Shown here piece by piece: positions 48,411 through 59,724 of a DNA stretch of 64,000 nucleotides; the first letter of the stretch is position 1; every line of letters starts with the position of its first letter. The position numbers and the translations under genes were made by a program. Under the pieces are notes generated by a model that did not search any database, was not told where the DNA came from, and saw only the letters and a list, made by a program, of their open reading frames with translations. The DNA is from Flammulina velutipes (taxonomy: Eukaryota; Basidiomycota; Agaricomycetes; Agaricales; Physalacriaceae), in assembly GCA_011800155.1 (NCBI GenBank), contig CM022372.1, forward strand, positions 1,426,001-1,490,000, read 5' to 3'.

Positions 48411-49001
48411 ATGCCTGACGATACATACCCGCAGAGTCTGATGTTGTCCGCCATCCTCATTATCACGCATCTACCATACCTACATGGCTGCCGCACCTGG
48501 CGAATCCTCTGCCTCTTTTATACCGATAGCTTCCTCACTGTACTGATTTCCGGCAACTGTCTGACCCCCCAAATCAACGACGCCCCCGAAAACCTTTACT
48601 GGATCTTACAACTGTCCATTGTCGTTATTCTCCTCATATGCAGCTTATCCTATCCCCCGCTCGACGATAACGCACAGGACACGATCATTTTTTCCCTGGA
48701 GAGGTCGCACTGTAAGATACAAAGTATGGCGGGGAAATGGCTTTGTCTTAACATCGCTGCTTATATCTTGTCTTGGTCCATTTGGGACTGGAGAGGTGAG
48801 TCTACATCTTTGGCCGCTCGGCCTTCCATTGTTTATCACTTATGGTCCATACTAGCCCTGCCAATATTCGGTTTCCTCTCTTATATGTCGCTGAAAATAA
48901 CATCACGACTTATCCTTAACCTCTCGTCGTTTTGGGATGTCCCCGTGCCCGCTATCGATGAGCTTGGACGAGCTGACTTGCCCAAGACTCTCGATGTTTG
49001 A
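48411..49001 (+). CDS. Hypothetical membrane protein
   Basis: A single uninterrupted frame of 196 residues from ATG 48411 (MPDDTYPQSLMLSAILIITH) to TGA 48999-49001. Hydrophobic stretches are near residues 9-23 (LMLSAILIITHLPYL), 34-47 (FYTDSFLTVLISGN), 64-79 (WILQLSIVVILLICSL) and two later ones (WLCLNIAAYILSWSIW and HLWSILALPIFGFLSYMSL). The C-terminus is charged and soluble-looking (IDELGRADLPKTLDV). No family is recognised; it could be an unspliced part of a larger gene. Confidence 0.45.
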   Translation: MPDDTYPQSLMLSAILIITHLPYLHGCRTWRILCLFYTDSFLTVLISGNCLTPQINDAPENLYWILQLSIVVILLICSLSYPPLDDNAQDTIIFSLERSHCKIQSMAGKWLCLNIAAYILSWSIWDWRGESTSLAARPSIVYHLWSILALPIFGFLSYMSLKITSRLILNLSSFWDVPVPAIDELGRADLPKTLDV

Positions 49002-51436
49002 TCATCGAAGGTGGGTTTCAACATTTTTTCTTTCTTTACAGCTCGCTTATCGTTATGTTCTAGAGACACTGCCCTCGTTCATAAATGTAAAGATGTCCTA
49101 AATTTCTTTGCTGCAACGATTCATTATTTTCATCTTAGAATCCACTTTCCACCGCAATTCCCCACGGCAGACGTCTTGATGGTTCTTGTGTCATGTATAG
49201 CTGGATGAAATAAGAATCCTTGAGTGCCTTGGATTCACCAGATGCATATTACCGATTCAGTGTCAAATATCACCTTTTCAGCCAGTCCAACAGACGATTC
49301 TCTGTCAAAGCCATAGGACACTAGAATCCATCGGAGAACAACATTCCGGCAAGAGATCGGAGAGAACACTGACTCGTCTCGCGCTAGAGATGACGATCAT
49401 TGCAGACAGTCTTATCCGATCTGCGACTCGGGAGAGATGGTGATGATACGATACGTCGATACCTAAACATCGCATCTTCAGTCGGCAACGAGAAATTGCG
49501 CCACAAAAATGCAATGACGACAAGCACGACGGATTACATTAGTATTCTCTTACGGCTCACGGGAACTCTGTCCGATACGATCGAAGTCGTTCAAGGTTTT
49601 GCGGGAGCGAAGCAGAAGCAGCTGTGGATAATAATAGAAGCAAAAAAAATCAAGACCAATCATTGGACGAGCTTCTCTTTACTACTCAGAGTTAACGCTG
49701 CTCTGAAGTTTCGGGCGGACGATCAAAGTGTGGCAATCATACCACCACCATCATACATCCCGGTCACTCGACGAGGCGAAGAATGTCGACGTCGTGGAAC
49801 CCCTGGGTCAAACACCTTGCAATTGGATTTTGAGAAGGCTGTCCGGAAGGAACCAATAAAACTTAACTTGAATTGAAGGACGTCGCATTTCATCAGAAGT
49901 CTTCATTATGGAAACGGTCAGCGCTAGTCAAGCAAGAAAGGTACATTACACACGTTCCGTGAATACTAATCGCGCTTTCCAATTCAGACCAATTACTTGG
50001 GAGGTGCCGACTGTGTCGGCAGTACCCTTGCTAGACCTGAGACGACCTGATTATTTCCTCACGCCACGATGTACATATATATTAGTAACTGCTTGAGTTT
50101 CTTTTTCACTCTTCGCGCAGAAAGAAATCTACGACCGGACCAGGGTGTGTCCAAAGTCTGGACTCCGAGTCTGGTTAGTTCGGGCGCCACGCACCGAATG
50201 TTTGCTAGCGCTCTTTGCTCCTTTGCCTTGCCTTTGCCAGTCCCAGCATCCCCAATGTGTGGGATGAGCACTGTCTTCACATTGGCACTGATTGAATGTC
50301 TCATCATATCAGGCTATCTTTTCTGAGAGTTTGTTCTGCTTGATTCTAAATGTCACCAACCGGATGTTAAGAATAAAGGCATGTCGCGCTGGATTGCGAC
50401 TCAAACTAGCCAGTACCATACAAGTCTACCATGTCATACTAGACCCAGATGAGTATAACCTTTGCATGAAGAATATCTATTCTCATTATCTAGTGTGGTG
50501 TCGTTCTTGTGTGCATGTAAAGAACTGGCAGATGTACAATAATATCAAACAACGGAGAGAAATGACAGATGTAACACGGCGGGCTGCAACGGGGCTCGGA
50601 GTTGGGCGGACATCGTGGAAGCCAAGATGTCATCGATTGTCCGAGGCTCAGGCAGCATGTTCGAGAATGCAAGTGGACTTAAAGTGGATTGAATACTGTA
50701 CACATAGTATTCCTTTATGAACATATAACGATTGGGTGCGTGTTGCTTGAAAAGAAGTGAATGGAAGTACACACCACAAGTATCCTACGGAAAAAACGAA
50801 AGTACGGGATAGAGGATACGGGAATGTAGGGAGGCTGTGCAACAGTGTACGCATGTTTACCAAAATGAACGAGATCATGGGCAATTAAAGGATTGGAAGA
50901 ACCCTTGTCAAGCAAGGGGATGCCTCCGATCGATGGGCGCTTCCCAATAATCTCGAGGGTTATCCAAATCATCCGACTGAGCACAGGGCATTGTTGATGA
51001 GAGGCTCTTGAGGTCCCTCCAAATATATATCTCCCTGCACACTTCCATAGTAATTGTGCAGAACGCTATCCATAGTAATTGTGCAGAACGCTATCCATAG
51101 TAATCGTCCAGGAGACACGTAGGTTGAGACCGGGTGTGCTGCGGACTAGCGTGACGCGCAAAGTTATCAGTATGTGTGCTATTAGTATAGATCCAATAGA
51201 AAGATACACACCCAAGTCGACCAAGTCAGACGACAGTTCCAAATCCTCCGACGTACCAGATCCACTCTCCAAAACACGGGTGAATTCATTAGAAAGGTGA
51301 GTTGCGTTATACAACGCAATCTTGCGGAGCGGCGAATGAGCTAATGCAACTCCAATCCAATTGAGATATGGTACTCCGATTGAGCTTTTGAAGCTTAAGA
51401 CCTGGAGGCATGGTAATAAACCAGAAAACGGGACAT
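49002..51436. other. 2.4-kb gene-poor region
   Basis: No domain-bearing frame was found on either strand. The longest frames are 49400-49876 + (158 codons; KKIKTNHWTSFSLLLRVN, then RRGEECRRRGTPGS) and 50292-50720 + (142 codons), neither with recognisable features. A 25-bp tandem repeat lies at 51045-51112. The region is AT-richer than its neighbours and could hold decayed mobile sequence, but I saw no terminal repeats. Confidence 0.4.
51045..51112. repeat. 25-bp tandem repeat, about 2.7 copies
   Basis: Units begin at 51045, 51070 and 51095. The first two are identical over 25 bp (start CCATAGTAATTGTGCAGAAC); the third diverges after ten bases (CCATAGTAATCGTCC). Confidence 0.85.
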
Positions 51437-53452
51437 TTAATTATGCAGAGCGAGCCACTCTCCGTACATGTTGGGCCTCTCCCCACGTATGTACGCTTCA
51501 TATGTACGTTTCAAGACGGCCGACCAGCTGAGGTCGCGGCTATTGTCACCATCTGAAGAGCCTGACACTGTTCCAAAGCCAACGTTGGGGTAATTCTGAG
51601 TAGGATCCATGGGCCTCCACCTACATCCTGTTTATGAGTGACCGGGAAGATAGAGAGCGCCTTAAAACAGTACCATGTGTTATGAAAGTGATAGATGTAT
51701 GCTCCTTTGAAGAATCCATCGAACCCAAGAGCCTGGGGTGTCGACCCGCGAGGCGTAGGCGCGTCGAAGAATTCAGAAAATCTACAACCATTTACATATT
51801 AATGAGTATCGAGACGGAGAATTAAACAAACATACGACTGGAAGTAGGGCTGCGGAGGTCTATCCTTCTGGTATCCGTCTCCGTTTAACCATGCTGGATC
51901 AAACAATGCATCGGGTATTCGGTATAGTAGTCCGTCTAAGTGTGCCTCCTTCAGGTATCTGCTCACCACGATGGGATGGAAATCAAGCCCGTTCTTGAGT
52001 GCAGTGCGTAATAGGAACGTCCCCAACGCCGATCCCTTCCTAAGGCGTAGAACAGCGGTGTTATAGCGCGCGCGGGCTGACCAGCGGTAGGAGTAAGAAC
52101 CTTTCCATCCCCAAAGCTCTTCCCAGTCCCGGAGGAAGAGCATGTCGGCGTCGAGGTAGACTCCGCCAAAGCGCTGACATAGAACGAACCGTACCATGTC
52201 TGACATGATGACTGAGACTTTGTCGTAGTCTTCAGAGGAGACAGAGTGATGAGTCGATTCTGTGTCGGCGGGGGAGGAGCCAAAAGACTTTAGGAGCGTA
52301 CCGACATTCCTCCAATCGTCCTTTAACTCGGGGAGACTATCTAGCTGCTCGGTGATATTCCAAAGTTTGAACTGCACGACGCGCTGGAAGCGTGGATGAA
52401 GGAACGGTGATGACCATGGATTTGACTGGAGCTGGTCGAACATGTTCTTCGCTGTATCCCTCGCGGAGGGGTAGAGCCACACCCAGAGTTTCGGTCTACA
52501 GAAGACGTGGTCGTCTTCGTAGTCGGAGAGATGGAGGGCTGTGTTTTGGGTGAAGAGGAAGGAGAGGATGGTCATGTATGGTTTGTCTGTGAAGGCGCCG
52601 GTCCAGTAGATATGGAATATACGCTCGTCGCCGGGGTCGCACGGAGAGCCGTGGCTAGGGGGACGCTGTACTGGGGGAAGGGATATTGAGGGCTCCCATT
52701 CGGCGTTGGGGTTCTTCGTCGACTCCTCGTTTGAAGGTGGGAGGGTAGGGAGAAATGGGGTGGGCGGGATATGGGAATTATCCTCGACGAATATATATTT
52801 CCATTTTTCTGGGACAGGTGAGATGACTCGTCTGTCGGCGTCGAGGCCTGCGCCGACGCGCATGACTTCGAGACAGTCTCTGACATACTGAGGGGTGGAG
52901 GTATAAGAAGGTAAACTTGGGGATGAGAATTTGACATACGAAATTGTTAGACATATCACAATGTTCCATGACAACGTCCAAGTCTATGACACTTCCCGGC
53001 AGCGGACGAGGCGCGTATGCGACATCTGGCGCTTTCGCGACATTCGAGATATGAAGGCGCTTTGGAAAGATCGCCGGATTCTCCACTTCGCCGAGACTCA
53101 ATTCATCAGGTGCTACTGCTCGTGAGAAGAAGCTCAGTAATTCAATGAAAAGATGCTTACTAGGTTGATGTGTTGGATAGTGACCGCTAGCAATTTCCCA
53201 CTGCCATATTCGTCGTATATCCTGGCGCCTAAATACGAGCGTTGGCGCTGGGGCGAAGATGCGATGAAGGATGGTGTATATCCCGAAGAAGATAGCTAAG
53301 TACGCGGTGAGGAGAATGAACAGCCCTCGCTTCTTTCCAAGGCGAGAAAGGATAGCATCATGGAAAGCCCAGATGGCTCGTAAGTGGTCTTGAAGTCGTT
53401 CCCGCCATCCAACTGGAGGTCGTGCCATGAACTTTGGGAGGACGGAAGACAT
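51437..53452 (-). CDS. DXD-motif glycosyltransferase (GT32-like), type II membrane protein
   Basis: GT32-type enzymes transfer sugars in the Golgi lumen. ATG 53452 gives MSSVLPKFMARPPVGWRERL and a single membrane anchor at about residues 45-70 (GLFILLTAYLAIFFGIYTIL), the type II layout of Golgi transferases. The catalytic region reads ERIFHIYWTGAFTDKPYMTI, SDMVRFVLCQRFGGVYLDAD with the DXD motif at LDADMLFLRDWEELW, and later FSEFFDAPTPRGSTPQALGF. The last exon is reached by an intron ending GATGTAG that restores HNTWWRPMDPTQNYPNVG, and the protein ends GERPNMYGEWLALHN with TAA 51437-51439. About four introns; the product is about 600 residues. Donor sugar and acceptor cannot be told from sequence. 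Confidence 0.85.
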
Positions 53453-54108
53453 GGAGAACAAGAGCCGTATTCTGAGATGATAAACAAGAATCGAGATTCT
53501 TATCCTTTATGAGGATGATCATAGGAAACCATGCACTGCAGTTTCAAACTTTCATGGTACTGTATTGATTACTAGAAAGATGGATCACCCGAGGTTCGTC
53601 CCGTCGTCAAGAAGTTGATGTTGTCCGTTCCGTGGGACGTACAATATTTTGATGCATGAACCTGCAGAGCCTCTGAAGAGCGCCTGGAAGAAGGCTCAAG
53701 GCTACATTTTACCGAGATATCATGCCTGTCCCTGCTGATAGAGAGTTCGACAAGCTTTACGGGGAATATATATCGATGACGGTTACAGGCAACCAAGGGG
53801 GAAAGCCAGGGAAGTAGGCATGTAGCTCTGAGAGATCAAACAAGTGCAGAGTGAGTGATAAAAATAGCACCCAGTCAGCGAGGAGCCTGGACTGCCAGTG
53901 GGAAGAGGCGCAGAGGGAGTCAACCAAGAGCTTAGAGATATCCTGAAGAATGCAAGCAGGAACTTTGAGGCAGTGGTCCGGGGAACGGAAGAGATGCCAA
54001 CGCATTCAGAAGCTGTGCTGGTATGTACGCATATTTGTCAGCTGCTTTGACCACGTCTATATCCTACCATCAACGTTCAAAGTGTCTTTGGCCTACAACT
54101 CGTTTGCA
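53453..54108. other. Divergent intergenic region
   Basis: About 650 bp between the 5' ends of the glycosyltransferase and VHS genes, holding both promoters. An open frame running into the VHS gene from 53950 has no support upstream of the ATG at 54109. Confidence 0.4.
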
Positions 54109-55783
54109 ATGCTTAACAGCCCAGCCGGGTCGAGCTGGCTGAGGGCTTCTCAGCTCGAAGTTCTCGTGACGCGCGCCTGCGATCCGTCTTTACCCGAGCC
54201 AAACTATGCTCTTCACATTGAAGTGGCAGATCATATCAATACCAAGAAAGCCAATACGTCCGTAGCCTTGCTTTCAATCGGGAATCGGTGCTGACATTCA
54301 CCAGACCGCGCGAGGCGGCAATGCTTATAGCTCGGCTGACCAACAATCGCAATCCGCATGTCGCCATTCTCTCACTCGCCCTACTCGATACACTTGTCCA
54401 GTCATGCGGATACCCATTCCACCTTCAAATATCAACAAAAGAGTTTCTTAACGAACTTGTTCGCCGCTTTCCCGAACGTCCGCCTCCCTTCCCTGGCCCA
54501 GTCATGTCCCGAATCCTCGACCTGATAAATACGTGGAAGGAGACTATCTGCACAGAATCGAGGTGGAAAGACGACCTCAAGAATATCTGGGACATGCATC
54601 GCCTCCTGATGTTCAAGGGCTATCGATTCCGAGAAGCGGCCCATAGACAGCCATCTCTATCTTCTGCCTCTGTAAGCCACATCCGGACACTCGTGACTCG
54701 TGGACTGACTATTGTGTAGAATCTCAAAACAGCCGAAGAGCTTGAGAACGAAGATCGCGATGCGCAGTCTGCAAAGCTGCAAGAACTGATCCGAAGAGGC
54801 ACCCCAAGAGACCTCGCGGCCGCACAGGAGCTCATGAAGTCCCTCGCCGGTGCAAATCCCGACGCAAAGCCGGACTATCGTTCCCAGGCGCTCAGTGACC
54901 TTCAAAAACTAGAGACAAAGGTTATTTTGCTCAACGAGATGCTCGATAATGTGGATACTACCCGCGGAGAGCGCATGGCATCAGGAGACGTCTACGAGGT
55001 CAGATAAATCACTTTTGCACGTTTTCAATCCCATCTCACGTTCAACTACAGCAAGTGGCATCTATACTATCTGCTGCCCGTCCGAAAATCCAAAAGTGGA
55101 TATCGGATGCCGAGACTCACGATTCAGAATCTCTAGGTATGACATTCATACTAAAGCTTTTGTCACCCGTCTAACTATATGACCTAGACACCTTTTTACA
55201 AATCAACGACCAGATCAACAACTCTCTGACGAGATATGAAGCCTACAAGAAGGGCGACTATACTACTGCCGCCAATCCCGTCCCCACGGAATTAGGTTCC
55301 TCCTCTCAAGGTCTTTCTCTCATCGACTTTGATGATGGCTCTTCGAGTGCTGCTCCGCCTCCCTCGTCCGGTGTCGACGATTTAGCGGGGCTCTTCAGCT
55401 CAATACAAGCTACACAGTCGCCAGCGCCTTCGAACGTCTTGCACACTCATTCGCCGTCACCCATGAACGCGGTCAATAACTTCGGCTCGATGATGCGACT
55501 GGCCAGTTCACCGCCTATGCCAGTAGCGACGCCTCCGGCATCCATCATGCTTCCATCAACGCCTGGCATAGCCTCGCCTGTGCATAGTCCCAACGGACAG
55601 GGAATGCGCGCACAGTCGTTTAGCCCTCCAGTGTATACACCGCAGCAGCCGTTCACACCACAACAGCCGTTTACACCACGACAAGCACTTACCCCAGCGC
55701 AGACGCAGCCACCTCCACCGCCGCCTTCTCAGCCCCAGCAGCAGGGCAAGGATCCATTCGCGGATTTGGTTGGGCTGTTCTGA
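54109..55783 (+). CDS. VHS-GAT domain clathrin adaptor (GGA/Lsb5-like)
   Basis: VHS-GAT proteins bind cargo tails, ubiquitin and Arf GTPases at Golgi and endosomes. ATG 54109 starts the VHS domain: VTRACDPSLPEPNYALHIEV, HINTKKANTPREAAMLIARL across intron 54258-54304, then HVAILSLALLDTLVQSCGYP and STKEFLNELVRRFPERPP. The GAT region follows (IRRGTPRDLAAAQELMKSLA, KVILLNEMLDNVD, LQINDQINNSLTRYEAYKKG). A hinge contains a clathrin-box-like motif (LIDFDDG) and a Pro/Gln-rich segment with QQPFTP repeats. The C-terminus is DPFADLVGLF, TGA 55781-55783. No gamma-adaptin-ear domain is present, unlike classical GGAs, so it is closer to Lsb5-type layout. The product is about 490 residues. Confidence 0.86.
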
Positions 55784-55968
55784 TAGCGATTGGAAAAGCT
55801 TCTGTAGTTTTTGTTTTTGTTTGCAATGGAAGGTTGGAATCCGGCCTGAAACAAGTCCATAAGATGTGTACGCGTGTATAGTGTTAGGTCACCAACTATC
55901 TAAGAGTACGGGTAATTTACTCGTAAATGCAAAGTCCAAAGAAATGTAGATAGAACTCTGAAACCACG
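55784..55968. other. Convergent 3' spacer
   Basis: The VHS and MFS genes end 185 bp apart on opposite strands; T-rich sequence near 55800-55820 fits 3' UTRs. No gene is seen. Confidence 0.5.
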
Positions 55969-58900
55969 TCATCTAATGAAGAAAGTGTGCAAAATGGCTG
56001 CGCCACATATGGCGGAACATACATAAAAGCCGAGAGGATAACCATCCGGATTGCCCTCAACACTGACGGACCATAGCTGTCGGAAGAGAGAAAGTTAGAG
56101 GATAGTTTGATGTGTTTGGCGGGATGAAAACATACCCAGCCTCCAAATATAGGACCAAGACATCGGGCGAGGCTAACGATACTTTGCGCAATACCGTTCG
56201 CAATCCCAACAGCGTGCGGAGGTGTCACTGTAAGATAAAGTCAGCATTTGTTGTTCTTGGGAAAGGCAGACCACGTACTGTAATTTAAGAGAATAGACAC
56301 CGCGGTAAATGCAAAGGTATTTCCACAAAATCGACAAGCGCTGATCAACAGTGTCAAAACGACCAAGAATGACTGGGTATAAGTAGACCACGTACGTGCT
56401 GAGAGTCAAAGCAGACATGAGGGCGAAATCACCCTGGCTTTTCTCGCTTGCGAAAGGCACTCGATACATGGTCACAGTGATGTATGCTGGAAGAAAGAGA
56501 AAGGAGCCCAGGCGGAACATGGCTAGGTGGGATAGTTTTCCACGGGGAGGCCTAACCAGTAAGAATGTTAGTATCCTATCTAACCGAAACTGGGCGGCGT
56601 ACCCAATAGTACTGCAAATTCGGTCAGAGTATGTAGCATAGAAGACGAAGGATAACTCACGGATAAAGATAGAACTGATAGGCGATTTGGAAAAGACACA
56701 TCAAGGCAACTAATTACGACCGTCAGCCACATACAAACCAGACGAGATTTCACTCAACTGAGCAGGGAAAATTGGCCGGCCTTGAGGTTAAGTCCTCCAG
56801 CATCGTACTCACTGGAACGAAGTTAGGTTGTCGCTGAAAAATAGTATAAAAAACTTACCTGACAAGATACGACACAAATACCTGATCGTGAGTGGTGGTA
56901 TGGAGGGCGAGTAACCCAAATTGTATGATGATGGACATCGGGAGCTGCGAGATCAACGAAGGCGGCTTCTCAATCGCAGCTTCTAGATCAAGGCCCACAG
57001 CCGACGGCGACACGCTCCTCCCCTCAAAGATAGGCGCCAGAACTCCAGTTCCTGTCCCAGAAGACTCCATCGTATCCGTACGCATGAAAAGGTGCTGCAA
57101 CTGCGTATCGGTCACAACAGGAGGAGGCACTCCTGGATTCGCAAAAACCGGCGGCAAGTTGGATAACCTTTGGGTACCATCCGATGACAATGTCATGGAT
57201 GAAGTACGGGGAAAGGTGGACGTTCGAGCACTGTTGACGATTTGGGGAGATCCAAATTGCATGTAATGGTGGCTGCGTCTGGTACTCGACGGTCTACCGC
57301 GATGTGTCTGCGACGAAGTGATTGAGTCGTTATCATCGCCGGGGAGATCGTCGTCTGAATCCACCGCGTCCTCGTCCTCTAGTGCGTCCTCGCTTTCCAT
57401 GTTCATCGCAGAGGCAACCCAGAGATCGGAGATGCTGGCTACCGCGTCTCCGTGGGCTTCCAACAAACGCTGTGCGAAACCTATCTCGTCGTCAACCATA
57501 GGTTCTCGAACGCTGGCAACACTAGTACGCCGTCTGCGCATCGTGCTGGCTAGGCTGGCTCGTCGCATCCCGCCACTGGAAGGCACAAAGGTGTTGTACC
57601 CAAAAGAACCCGTCCTGCGAGATCTAGAAGTAGAGAATGTTCTGGTCCTGGAGAATCTTCGACCGACGCTTCCCACTAGAAGAGGACTCGAGGAAGTCGG
57701 GCTGGCTTCGCGGTGAGAAACATGCATGGACGAGATGCGTTGAGCTAAGGATCCAGTGAGCGAGCCATATGGCGCGTTGATCTCGTCGTGAGATGGGCTG
57801 GATTGAATGTGCTCTTCTTCAAGAATCGTAGGATGAAGACTGACAGCCTTCTCGTGGCTAGACTGGGACTCCATTTCTCTGGGCCCGCCGTTGGGTGCTA
57901 AAAAGCAACCAAGAACAGCGCCTGTTAACGTTATCGCCGAAGCGATGCAGCATGGCAGTAAGTAGGGATAGTTGACGAAAAGCGGGACGTTCTCGAACAA
58001 TGACGGCCATTTGGCAGCAGGCGTCTCAACTAGATGTCAAAAAGTTAGGACAGGTTTGCGGTCGTGTCGAACGACGTACATGCTCCTCCAACTATTGCTC
58101 CAGCGACACCTCCCATGCCCCAACAAAATCTATCAGAAAAGATATATTAGAAAAAGATAGTCAAGGCGTTGAGTGCACGAACCCAAGAATCGCATATGCT
58201 CTCCCTTCATTGGAAACGTCAGTGACAACTGAGACAGATCCTCGAGCGATGCTGACAGCGCCAGCGAAAACACCCTGAAGGAGCCGTAGATAGATGGCAT
58301 GCGACAGGCGAGTGCACATCCCAAATCCAGCGCAAGTAATGGCACTACCAAAGAGAGAGACGACCAAGACTGATCTTCGTCCGTACTTGTCAGCTGCCAC
58401 TGCCTGTCGAACTGCTCAGTCGTCATAGCACGACTAGTTGAAACGAACACACCCATATCATCGACGTCAGGAATTGGGTCAAGAAGAACATGGACACTGA
58501 GAACGACGATAAGTAGGTGTCGCGGATAAAATGCAATTGCAACAGACCTAAGACACCCGTCCAGAATGCGACTTCGGCGTTGTCTTCAAATCCGCCAAAG
58601 CCTGGCGAGATACACGTTAGAATTTACCTTGACATATAAAGAGGCCAAGGACGTACTTTCCACCATGAATAGCAGGAATGGAGAGCAGACGTTGGCAGAC
58701 AAGAATTCGCCTAACAGCGCCTGCAATTATTTAGTGAGTCAGTAGAGAAGGGAAGTAGAGAAACCATACGATTGAGAGAACAGTCATAGAAAGAATCGGG
58801 AGCGGCGTCTGGTAGACGTCCGAAGAGGTCTGCATGACTGTCGGGACTGGAACTTCGTACTGCTCTCCCTCGTCGCCCTCGTCGTCGTCGTTCCCCAGCC

Positions 58901-59009
58901 TGAAAGAAAGACGATCAAAGATTTTTCTACACGAGCTGCTCTGAGCCGCCTCGCTTCCGTCTTCTTCATAATCGGGTACAGTAGTGGAAGATACGGGCTT
59001 AGCGCTCAT
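55969..59009 (-). CDS. MFS transporter with long cytosolic loop (DHA1-like)
   Basis: A major facilitator with an acidic N-terminus from ATG 59009 (MSAKPVSSTTVPDYEEDGSE) and transmembrane segments split by many short introns. The loop 2-3 signature is AADKYGRRSVLVVSLFGS. Helices 4-5 read GVFAGAVSIARGSVSVVTDV and GWGMGGVAGAIVGGA, helix 6 LLPCCIASAITLTGAVLGCF. A central loop of over 200 residues, Ser/Arg/Asp-rich (SRTRTFSTSRSRRTGSFGY, TMRRRRTSVASV), is probably cytosolic and phosphorylated. The second half ends GNPDGYPLGFYVCSAICGAA with TGA 55969-55971. The layout resembles the yeast YCR023C-type transporters. The product is roughly 750 residues; the substrate is unknown. Confidence 0.85.
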
Positions 59010-59724
59010 TTTCGCGAGGTATTCATGGAACAGCGATACATTGGAAGCTTTTAAACGATTAAGCTACAGAACGTATTGAGACCGTGAGGGATATAAGGCG
59101 AAAAAAGCTCACCTGTGGCTAATATCTCGCAGAGCAGCGATAGCAAAATAGACGCGTTGGCTCCGACAGAGCATGCTCTTTCGAAGGTGGAGTGCTTTGC
59201 GTGGACCAGAAATTGGCGATTAAGGCGGTGCTCGAGCGCTCGTGCTAAGTATAGTCATTCTGAGAGTACTTATTATTAGCATGTCATTCAACCGCAGAGT
59301 CCAACAAGGGGATGGGCGGTGAAGCTTGAGATCCATTGAAGCTTGGAAGTGTTGGTGGAACAAGGTCAACCGGCACGTCCCGTCCTGAGAACTTCTCACA
59401 AATAGTCCCACGATTTGTCGCCGATTGGCGCCACATGGTAAGTATTCTGCATATATCACACCACTTTGTCCGATAATATGCGCCACAATAAAAAATGGAG
59501 TTGACCAACTCGATTCGACACAAACCACTAAATGAAGGAATATAAACGAGAATGTAGCAACTACTTATTACATGCGAGGTATGTATATGGGAGAAAAATC
59601 ATGTGAACGGAATTGGTACATGTCAGCAGTGAAAGAACGGGATACAGATGAGATGTACTAATACTATTGAGTACGATACAGCCGGAGAGTGCGATAGAAG
59701 AAGAGAAAGTGGGCGTAAGAGATC
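59010..59724. other. Intergenic region
   Basis: About 710 bp between the MFS start and the RGS-gene stop, both on the minus strand. It should contain the MFS promoter. Minus-strand frames at 59220-59528 show no domain. Confidence 0.4.

Noticed and set aside
49400..49876. 158-codon plus-strand frame in the gene-poor region
   Set aside because: No domain, no splice sites and no compositional sign of coding; kept only as a remark in the gap entry.
57318..57716. 132-codon plus-strand frame in the MFS gene
   Set aside because: It is antisense to the Ser/Arg/Asp-rich central loop of the transporter.
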